64,000 bases of DNA, taken from NCBI RefSeq assembly GCF_963675165.1, contig NC_087383.1:3626979-3690978 (forward strand). The letters run 5' to 3'. The position numbers and the translations under genes were made by a program. Below, piece after piece: positions 1-9,110 of the stretch (positions are counted from its first letter, which is position 1; each line of letters opens with the position of its first letter). Source of the stretch: Halichondria panicea (lineage: Eukaryota > Porifera > Demospongiae > Suberitida > Halichondriidae). The notes under the pieces were generated by a model. It had not been told where the DNA came from, did no database searches, and saw only the letters and a list, made by a program, of their open reading frames with translations.

Positions 1-1431
1 GAAAAATGTGCACTAAAAGTCGATCAGGAGAAGTATTAAAAAAATTCTTTGGGTGCTCATGCATGAAAAATTCGTTAGATAATGAGCTGCTCTCTGCACA
101 ACTTGCCATAACGTTTGTGAACCAGAAACTGCTCACTAGCAGCCGTGACATGTTGTACCATGTATAATACTGAGTGTATGTTGTGACAAGGCAAGAGATG
201 TTGGAAATGCGCGCGCTATATTCTAGCTTGCCCGTTGCTATGTATATCACTATGTAGCCGGCCCTCAGGTATCATGCACTGTCACCCATACAAGCCTTGT
301 GATTAGTATAACATAGATAGTAGTGTTACAGTGCAGATGCACAACTCATTTCATCACCTCACGATAGCTGCATGCAAACCTGGAAGGTGTCTTTAAGTTA
401 GTTACCCGCCAGCCCTTTTCGACTTATTTGGCCTTGGTAGATTATCGGCTAGCATTTTGAGCACAATAGGCAATTCTTTGGTTGAGAAATAATTATCCTG
501 GCATATAATTATAGGGAAACTTTATGGGCCTTTAGAAACACGTACAGGTCAGTATTAATACAGAGTCAATATTATAAAGGCATTACAGGTATTTTGGTGG
601 ATAATTTAATATCGCAATCCTTGCTAGAATATCTTACAAGACATCGACAATACTTCTGTAACTATAATGCTCGTGTTACAGTACCAGTTTTGAGTTGAGC
701 CTCTTCAGTGTAAATCCGGCTCTTTCTAGAGTATAATTATTGGACAAACCAATAGCAGGGGCATCAGTTCTTCCAACGGCGGGCATACTCTCAAGAGACC
801 TGCAGAAGTGAAAAGCAGTGGAACACATGCATACAAATGTCTATAACGGCTTTGGATTTAATAGTACATTTGTGGCCACCACACCCACATACTCTGGATT
901 TATGAGTTCTTGCCTTTTGATCTCTGAAATCAAAGGAAATGCAGTGCCAACATATGGCATATTGCATGCACTGGGGAAAAGTGACCTTTTGAGACCTGAC
1001 GCCATGCATACGGACACTTGGCCAAAACGCATAATTTTATACTTGCATAATAATTATTTCTCTAGCACTACGTACGGTATTACAATTTTTCAGTTCCATC
1101 TAAACTGACCGTAACAAGTACCATGCATACGTCTGACAAGATGTCTATATATGACAGGTTTTCAATTGTATATACTTTTGTTCAAACGAGCTTCCAGTAT
1201 AGAGGGTTGCCTATTATTATATTTTGCAATGGCTTTCTTAACTGCTTCTCCATACCTATAATACCACAATTTGAAAACAGAATCCAGCTCAAGAGGAAGT
1301 AATCCCATATAATGTTGAATTTCATATTGAGTTCTAGGAATAGTTTATACCAGCCCTAAAATTCTATTTTGTAGGTTTTGCTATGGTGGTATTGCAATAA
1401 TGCATGGTCTATAATTAAGTTATGCATTTCA

Positions 1432-1525
1432 TGTCGGTGGTCCAGTGGACTCGGTCCAGTGGTCCGATCACAGCAGTGGACCCGGTCCGGTGGCCCAGTG
1501 GACTTGGTCCGGTGGTCGTGTTCAA
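1432..1525. repeat. GC-rich ggtccagtgg minisatellite
   Basis: Degenerate copies of the decamer ggtccagtgg, with variants such as ggtccggtgg, run through this stretch. It is markedly more GC-rich than its surroundings. No gene is associated with it. Confidence 0.7.
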
Positions 1526-2016
1526 TTTATTTTGTGAATATGCTATCGGTGATAAGCATTTTAAGGATATATAATTGGGTACAGAGTTTAGCACTTAGCA
1601 GACACAATGACTATACCGTATGTATAGCGTTAGAACGTGCGCAATAATTATTAGCAGCTTTCGTGTCACGTATATTAACTTTGTATTGCCATAGTAAAGG
1701 GGGATGGGATTGCATGGAAACGCATCACGTGCACCAATGTTTTCAACAGAGACTGGACGGTAACAATCCTACTTATGATTTTCATTGTTAGTCAAAAGGT
1801 CATTTGAGCTATATTTTTGGACTTCAAGTCATTTTTTTAGCGTTCAAGCCAATCAAGTGAGCTGTTTGGGTACATAAAACATAAGCTTTCCAATGGTAGT
1901 GGTACCATAGAGTTTGGATGGTGTATTGTACCCCAAACAGTGTTTTTCAACCTTGAAAGTTAGAGTGAGTTGTTTGCAGAAGCTCTATTGCTCAATAAAA
2001 GGTATTATGGATTGGT

Positions 2017-2394
2017 TCAAGAGTAGATAAGAGTAAGAGTGTTGAACTGCTGTAGTAATCGTGGAACCGCATTTGCCTTGACATGCGTCATCATGCATTG
2101 TCGTCACTATTCAATTAATGAGTGCTGTTAAGTAAACTGTGGTCTGTGGTTTGTAGCACTGAACTGTGCGGTTTCTGGGAAGTGTTACTAACATACCGTA
2201 TTTACTTGATTAAACGCATGGTAAAAGCTGTCTTTGTCAATAAACGCCCCTCTTAAATAATCGCCCATGTATGGGGCGTGGCACTGTGGGTGTAAATACG
2301 GTACCAATTAGTGCTGATTACTATCAAGTGATGACGCAGGAGCAGGCAATTGCTGTTACTAGCAGTCCAACACTCTTACTCTTATCTACTCTTG
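2017..2394. mobile_element. MITE-like element with 35-bp inverted ends
   Basis: The left end (2017-2054) and the right end (2361-2394) are near-perfect inverted repeats with the core aagagtagataagagtaag. The hexamer attggt sits directly outside both ends (2011-2016 and 2395-2400), which fits a target-site duplication. There is no internal coding capacity. A second inverted-repeat pair (taccgtattta at 2194-2204, its complement at 2293-2303) is nested inside, suggesting one small element inserted into another. Confidence 0.7.
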
Positions 2395-3170
2395 ATTGGT
2401 TACATGAGAGAATCTTGTTCTTACATAATAGAGCTATAGTATGATATGTAGCATAAGCCTCATATTGCATGGATTAGTGAGTTACACTCTGGTTTAAAAA
2501 AATGTTTGTACTATAGTGACAATTTTGTGGAAGCTATTTCTCAAATAGACTTTTGTAAATTAGCTGTATTGTTTTATGTAGTATACTCATGCTAAAATGT
2601 GGTATGCAAATGATTTTGGAGTGATCAGGGCATCCAATTGTGATTTACAACAACTTTTTTATCATGTTTTTTATGATTAGCTAATTAAATGTCTCTTAGG
2701 ATGTGAAGCAAAAAGCTCGTAAGAAAAGGTGCAAGTCCTCCTCAACCAGATCCCACTCTCTCTCAATAAAACAAAAGCATCTAGGAAGACATGAATTCAA
2801 CAATGTCATCCATAAGACACGTAGTAACCTTAAGTATACATGTACGTACGTTTATTTTTACTTGTGTGTATACACTGTTGTTTCTGTTTTTAATTCTCTC
2901 TGCAACCACTTTAAACATTATATATACATGACATTCCTTATAGAGCACAATTATTTTCCGTTTAGTCAAGAACCTGTACAGCCCCATTGAAATTATAATA
3001 AGTCGCATTTATGTTTTTGGATAATTAATACTTTTTCATGATAAAGAATCCAGGAAACAGAGAAATACTGTATATATATACCTCACAGCACCGTAATTCT
3101 AAGATCCCGCTATAGACTTCTTACTTGACTATAAGTATAGTGATTACATAGACAGTGAAACTGCTGCTTC

Positions 3171-3475
3171 ATTCTATCTTCTCCTATTACCGTTTCCTCT
3201 GAACTGCATGCACTTAGTCTACTACATAATGAGTGCATGCATGCATGCAATGGACGTATAGTCTAATTATAGCTGCATTTAGTCTAATTCCTCCGTGATT
3301 CTGTTTCCTCCTCAAAATGAATTCTATCTTCTCCTATTACCGTTTCCTCTGAACTGCATGCACTTATAGTCTACTACATAATGAGTGCATGCATGCATGC
3401 AATGGACGTATAGTCTAATTATAGCTGCATTTAGTCTAATTTCTTCCGTGATTCTGTTTCCTCCTTCAAAATGAA
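3171..3475. repeat. Two-copy 150-bp tandem duplication
   Basis: The segment beginning attctatcttctcctattac at 3171 repeats from 3321 with only a few small indels. Both copies contain the gcatgcatgcatgc run. The duplication lies about 220 bp upstream of the gene starting at 3698. No function is evident. Confidence 0.85.
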
Positions 3476-3697
3476 TGTATGGGTACATTTAGGATTCAAT
3501 CAGGAAATAAGGCAGCTATTATAAAAAGCAAAAGCAATTAACTTAAAGTTTGAATGCTGTTATAGCGTGAGCCACGAGTAAGATATATATAAGGTATATA
3601 TAATTATTATATGTATTGTAAGAAAACAGCATAGATTTTACACCATAGCAGATTCTGAACTAATAATTCTCTGCCGCAGGCTGTAGCTATACATACA

Positions 3698-6587
3698 ATG
3701 GCCAATGAAATTGAAGTGAACATTGAGCTGCCCAGTCCCACTACGGAGGATGAACCTAATATTACTTCAGTTACTGTCAAGAGGAGGGAGACGCTAACTG
3801 GCAATAGGCTCACTATTGATTCAATCTATCTCCAGCAATTCAAGGTTTTGGACCCGGCACATAAGGAAGCATTCAAGAGAAGCATTGAGACCTACTCTGC
3901 AAACCTATTAAATGATCCCCAACTTGGGCTTGTCTTTTACAAAGCTCACGTCTTCAGCAACAGCAATGTGAAAGTCACCGACTCTATTCTTGCTGGAGAT
4001 GAGGATCCAAGTCTGCAATACATTTTGCACTTTCATGTGTTCGATGTTGAGTTCCTCACTGAAGACAAAGTGAAACAAATTGAAGAGCGCCACCTTCCTA
4101 ATTTGCTCAGCAGCAACGGACAGCTTATTGCCAAGCTGATTGAAACAAAAGTCATGATTCATGAGGATACAGATCTTCGCAAGCCAAACTACGTAGCGTA
4201 AGTTATACGACAATTATCTCTATAATAATATTATTATACAGTCTTATCATTTGTATATATACCTGCACAGTCAAGAAGCCACGGATTCCAAATACCCACA
4301 CCAAGAAGAGGGACAAGAATCAGGCACCTGTTGGAGCAGGGTATAATGCAAACTTAAGCCATTAACTATACTTTATTAAGACTATTACAGTTTATCAATT
4401 TCTGGCTCATCCTCCCAAGAGTACAGTGGGATTTCTTCAATTTACTCTACCAAATGTACACCTTCGACATTACACATCAAGGATTCATGTAAGCATGCAG
4501 CTAAAGTGTGTAATCTAAAATAGAAGCCAGTGCTAAGTAGTGGAGGGTTTCTATCTACTAACACTTTTCTCCTTACCTGTATATCCAGCCCCAAGATTGT
4601 TCATTTTTTCACCATCCCGACCAACATTGTCTTGTTTTTCATGCTGTTTGCCCAATTCAACCTGCCTGGTGAAAGTACCACTATTGTACGTCGAGGCCCC
4701 TTCTTCTTCCCAACCAACTGGACATACCTCCCCCTAGCTATTTTGATAGTGGTCTACATTCTCATGGGTATCCTCCGAAAATGTGTGGCGTGGGGGATTA
4801 TCACAGCCATCGTTATTACCCTGTTATGGGGAGTGGTGAGTTAAATTGATCTGCATGCATATATACATGTAGTATTTTATGCCTTGGGGTATAGCCATGC
4901 ACATGCAGGTCTGTGTCTGCATGTGTGTGTATTCCAGCTGTATATACGGTTGCAATGCGACTACAACTAAGCGCTTCTATATAATAGGCATCTATATTCA
5001 CAAAATAGAGTATTAATTATTCTCGAGTTTTACTTCCATTGATGATTGTTCATGCAGTCTCTTTAGAATCGTGCATGTGTAGCAAAATCTGTTTATACAA
5101 AGTTTCTATTTGAGCCTTGCACTATAAAGCGCTAGCTATATTTGATACCTATATACAAGAGTGAGAAAAGAGCTGTATATATACACTCCTTTAATGTCAT
5201 GCATGCATGCATGCGTACTCAACCTCACGTATGAGATTTCCATTTTTTTTCACATGCAGAGCCTCCAAATATACAGTTTTTTATACGGATTTTTCTATTC
5301 TAGTTACGATTATATGGAATTAACTGCAAAAATACGGATATACATGTAAATCTATTAATTAGAGGACTAGATGTGACCTTTTGTCAGCTTACAGAATAAG
5401 TTAACTGGCCTTAGCGTCTAGTAGCATCCCTACAGCTGTAGTAACTCTATGCCCTATATGCTGGTGGTGAGTCTGATACTGAAACACATCAGCTACAAAT
5501 TTATCTTGTAAAGCTAAGTCTCGTCTCACTTGCCACGCCCCTTAATTGAAGGGGCAGGGCAAGCGAGACTATACTAAACAGCATTTCCTCTCATTTCCAT
5601 GTTTTCGTCACATCATTACTGATAATCATGAGCTTATTAATACTGAAAAAAAATTTTCTACTGAGAGGCTCTGCTTTCATGAGAATCGAGGCATTTGCTG
5701 AGCACCGTGGTGCTGAATACTTCTTACACTAAAGTATTATTGTTCGTATTCCACATGCAGGGAAATCTTTTCCACGAGGTAGTGAAGCTCGAGCCACCCA
5801 ATGCCAACACAACTGGAGTATACAATCCAATTCCTTTTGTCAATGCTGTGTATCTGCCTTACAACCCAATTATATGGAGCTATATCATCTCTTTTATCCA
5901 GGCTGGCTCACACTTTTTTGTTCCTCAATTGCCCCCGTACATTACTGGAGTCTACCATTGGGAGTCTATCAGCCAGTTCTTGTGCGGCAAGAGCCATTTC
6001 ATCTTTAAAGTATTGGCTGTTGTTTGTTTTCCAGTGCTCTCTGTTTCTGTGGCTTACTTTTCGTGGCCTCACCTCATTGGAACAGAAGTGTTCTACATCA
6101 TGGCAGGTATAGGTTACGAGCATAGCTACTTCAAGAAGTACAAGTTAGTTGTTGAGAAAGCTGAATTGAGTGGAAATCCTCGTGTTGCTCAGTTCCCTAT
6201 GTCTGCTGACACATTGATGCAGGTATAAACCTTATAACGCATCTATATAATTATGACGATATGTGACACTTTCACACTGTACATATGAACATCAACATAA
6301 TTATAGCCATTATTATGTATAGCCTCAAAATCCCTATTCTACGCACTTGGGAAACCATGGTGTTGTTGAGAATAAGGACAAAGGAAACAAGAAGCAAATA
6401 GTGAAGGATGTTGCTTCATGTCATATCTACCAAGCCTATTTCCATGGTCGCCATATGGCTAAGTCAGGACAACACAGAGATGGTCATCTTTATCATTACA
6501 AGTGAGTGATTCTTAATGAAATCAGTGATGAATTATTTCCAATATACATGCAGGGCTCTGAATGATCACTACTATACCCTGAAGTGA
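3698..6587 (+). CDS. Multi-pass membrane protein, possibly Mpo1/DUF962-like
   Basis: Seven exons join in frame with GT-AG introns: 3698-4197, 4271-4340, 4391-4488, 4589-4835, 5761-6222, 6323-6501 and 6554-6587, giving 529 residues. The first 190 residues look soluble. From about residue 215 there are five or six hydrophobic segments, then a hydrophilic, histidine-rich tail ending NDHYYTLK. I do not recognise the full-length protein. Two stretches recall the Mpo1/YGL010w (DUF962) family, ER membrane enzymes acting on 2-hydroxy fatty acids: KIVHFFTIPTNIVLFF resembles that family's IHxxGxP segment, and WSYIISFIQAGSHFFVPQLP its QxxGHxxxE segment. Key polar residues are not all matched, so this is only a suggestion. 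The fourth intron (4836-5760) is the longest and carries a small palindrome. The ATG is the first in frame after an acceptor-like cag. Confidence 0.8.
5518..5571. repeat. Small near-perfect palindrome in an intron
   Basis: Arms centred on ttaattgaa pair agtctcg...cttgcc.cgcccctt with aaggggcagggcaagcgagact. The left arm carries a few extra bases. It lies within an intron of the membrane-protein gene and looks like a mini-MITE or its remnant. Confidence 0.65.
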
Positions 6588-7413
6588 TTAATGCGTTGAA
6601 TGAAAAATTGAAACACAAGTATAGTAGATAGAATTGTAGGTAGATAGATACTTATAGATCGAATTGTGTTTTTGAACCCCCATTTTTTACAACTATATAC
6701 AAATATGACTGTTAAACTAAAATAAATTTCATACACAAAACAAATTGGAGAACATGCAATCTTAATTATAGGAATTTAAAATGAATGTCTAAAATCTGAC
6801 GGCCACAGAATTGTGATTTAAAAACAGACGTATTATGTACATGCATGCATGTATAGATAATAATACATGTATACGTACTAACCGTGAAGAGCTGATTCAA
6901 TCCGTACACGAGTTACTGATAAGGTATTAGAAGCTCAGAACCTACAACACAGAAAGTATTGTTCATACATGTGCAGTTCAGATAGACTTCTTTACTACAT
7001 CAATCAAATCTGATAGTAGACATGCTAAAAACAAAAATACATGGCCAAAAAACAAGTACCTTCATTACACACCTGTACACCATTGCAATTCAAGGCCAGG
7101 ATCACTGTTCTTTCTGCATTTCTTGGTATTCAGAGAAATTTGGTAAGGAGTGTCACAGCAAAGGCTAAAAATCGTATTTATAAATTATATATCATAGGGT
7201 AATCATCTTTACCTGCCCAAAATGAGAAATAAGCATTTCACAGCAGCATGACCGTATATTTATATAGAAAGTGCCTGTAATGCAATGCCACCACTGTGTA
7301 GTTTGCATGCAGGATGTAGTGGTCAAACTGGTCATACATATAGATGTAATACAGGGGGAATAACTTATATAGTTTCAGTTGTCTATGTGAAACTAGGCCA
7401 TCATCTGACCGGC
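6588..7413. other. Spacer between membrane protein and TIR gene
   Basis: AT-rich sequence with gcatgcatg runs and no convincing coding frame. An open frame from 7285 continues into the TIR gene and could represent an alternative upstream start. Acceptor-like sites (gcatgcag near 7312 and actag near 7395) suggest that part of it is an intron instead. Confidence 0.55.
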
Positions 7414-8226
7414 ATGGATCTTTCTACATATAAGCCACAGTTAGTGACTTCACAAAGAAGTGAATACAACCTTGTGATTCGTGAAAATCAAGGCCTAAGT
7501 CAACGAACCGGCTTCTGGTGGCTTATATTCACTTTTGATTATGAATTAGAAAAGGGAATTGAAGTTCGCTTGACAAATTTCAAACAAGATTCTACTTCAG
7601 GTGATTGGACACTTGAAATCACGAAGTGCCATTATTTGGGTATTACTTCCGAAAGAAACATGGCCTCTTTCGATATGGTGAATGAGTTTGTTAATTCCGC
7701 AGAGCTTTCACACTTGAATAGATGTGCGATCAGTGATGAGAAATTAGTCGACTACCTTGAGAAAAACATGGTGCCTATTGTAGCCAAAAAGATCAAGTAC
7801 AAGAAATTCAAGCCCAAATTCCAATTCTTTTTGAGTCATAAAACGAAAGAGAAGCCTCTTATGTGTACTTTTGCGAATGGGCTTCAATTTTTAGGATATG
7901 ACACTTGGCTTGATGTTAGCAGTATGCCTATGGGTGCCGGGCTTGTTGGTGCGTTAAAATCAGCTATTGAAAAATGTGACTGCTTGATTGCCTGGCTGAC
8001 AGTAGACTACCTAAAGAGTGAGTATTGCATAGCTGAGCTTGTCTATGCCAAGAAGTGTGGCAAAATCATTATTCCGTTTGGAACTTTTAGTGAGATCAAG
8101 GAGTATCTTAATGGTGATATGGAATTTCTACAGCATCAAGTGGTTTTCGACCCCAAAATGTCATTCTTTGAAGTACTAAGACGTATTGATGAAACACTCT
8201 TTAACTTTGAACGCTTGCCATTGTAG
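7414..8226 (+). CDS. TIR-domain protein
   Basis: A single uninterrupted exon of 270 residues. The N-terminal half (1-130) is of unknown family, with a WWLIFTFDYELE beta-rich stretch. The C-terminal 140 residues form a TIR domain: the first strand FQFFLSHKT (137-144), a BB-loop-like region TWLDVSSMPMGAG (164-176), the helix ALKSAIEKCDCLIAWLT and the motif SEYCIAEL (202-209). In SARM1-type and many prokaryote-like TIR domains, the glutamate of a CxxE arrangement is the NAD-cleaving residue; here this is Cys205-x-x-Glu208. No transmembrane segment or death domain is visible, so it is more like the stand-alone or signalling TIRs of invertebrates than a Toll receptor. I start at Met7414 because the frame upstream (from 7285) contains acceptor-like sites and is low in recognisable sequence. 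The gene converges on frataxin. Confidence 0.85.
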   Translation: MDLSTYKPQLVTSQRSEYNLVIRENQGLSQRTGFWWLIFTFDYELEKGIEVRLTNFKQDSTSGDWTLEITKCHYLGITSERNMASFDMVNEFVNSAELSHLNRCAISDEKLVDYLEKNMVPIVAKKIKYKKFKPKFQFFLSHKTKEKPLMCTFANGLQFLGYDTWLDVSSMPMGAGLVGALKSAIEKCDCLIAWLTVDYLKSEYCIAELVYAKKCGKIIIPFGTFSEIKEYLNGDMEFLQHQVVFDPKMSFFEVLRRIDETLFNFERLPL

Positions 8227-8438
8227 ATCTAGCTAACTGAAAAGCAAACTTATTGAGCTAAGCTAAACGTTAATATTTGTATGATCACACATTGTATAAT
8301 TTTACTGTTATTTTTGTTTCAAGTAATATTTTGTATTGATTATTGTTCTTTGCTCGTTTCTAATTTATGTATAGCCCACTGTCTCCATACAGCTGCTACG
8401 TATATAATGTTTTGTCAGGCTGTCAGGCAGTACGTTCT

Positions 8439-8624
8439 TACCGTATAGCTTCGAGGCACTAGAAGATCGACCTCGAACTTCGAAAATTTATTGCCTCAAA
8501 AATTGGTTTACTTCCGGTTGAAAGACCCCTCTACTGTAGGATGTGGTCATTTGAACCTCTATTCTCGAAAGTAAAATCTGCGAATTGTTTCATTAGTGCC
8601 TCGAAAATAACCCGCTATATGGTA
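8439..8624. mobile_element. Short inverted-repeat element (taccgtatagc ends)
   Basis: The left end taccgtatagcttcgaggcac is the reverse complement of the right end gtgcctcgaaaataacccgctatatggta, apart from a small insertion (gggttatt on the right). The length is 186 bp with no coding capacity. A related cccgctatacggta end occurs near 12536-12550, inside the serine racemase gene. Confidence 0.7.
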
Positions 8625-8770
8625 ATTATGTTGAACTCCAGCTCGATCAGCATGCATGCAACATTCTTTAAAAGTATAATGGTTAAACCTATACATATTT
8701 TTATACACAGTAACGAAATTTTGTGGTAATGACGCTCCTTAGCTTACTGCATGATAGTTGCATTTATGGC

Positions 8771-8971
8771 GGTGTATTGAACTAATCAAGATTTCCTACT
8801 TAAGAACCCCTCCCCCCCCTACCATGCACTCAGGGTTGGAATGTGGTGTATTGATAGATTTCCCACTTATGTACCACCCCCCCTCCACCACTCAGGGTTG
8901 GAATGTGGTGTATTGAACTAATCAAGATTTCCCACTTACCACCCCCCCCATACCACTCAAGGTTGGAATGT
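8771..8971. repeat. Three-copy minisatellite, 62-74 bp unit
   Basis: Three units start with ggtgtattga at about 8771, 8845 and 8907. Each runs through a C-rich tract (accacccccc) and ends in cactcagggttggaatgt. The second unit lacks the actaatca segment. Confidence 0.85.
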
Positions 8972-9110
8972 CCCCTCATTGTGATCTGTTGTCATGCCTA
9001 ATAATTTTTTGCTGCTTGCAAATTATTACGCACAATCATGCATCACAACACTAGCATCAGATTTAGTACTTGTGATTCAGCAGAACAATAACAATATTAA
9101 CATTACAATT

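Larger units (their letters stand above)
1..3697. other. Repeat-rich leader without a convincing gene
   Basis: No open frame here combines length, splice context and a recognisable protein. The sequence is AT-rich and holds the GC-rich minisatellite at 1432, the inverted-repeat element at 2017 and the 150-bp tandem duplication at 3171, all listed separately. Small frames near 818, 1378 and 2703 look random. An upstream non-coding exon of the gene that starts at 3698 could lie here, because a cag acceptor-like site occurs shortly before its ATG. Confidence 0.6.
8227..9110. other. Convergent spacer between TIR gene and frataxin
   Basis: Holds two repeats (8439-8624 and 8771-8971) and no convincing gene. 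The small plus-strand frame at 8994-9236 lies over the last frataxin exon on the other strand and is its shadow. Confidence 0.6.

Noticed and set aside
818-1108. Open frames of 60-96 codons near 818-1108 and 2703-2990
   Set aside because: No recognisable protein, no conserved splice context, and overlapping frames on the opposite strand. They are as expected by chance.
7285-7413. N-terminal 43-codon extension of the TIR gene
   Set aside because: Acceptor-like sites and a lack of recognisable sequence suggest intron or untranslated region. Kept only as an alternative start.
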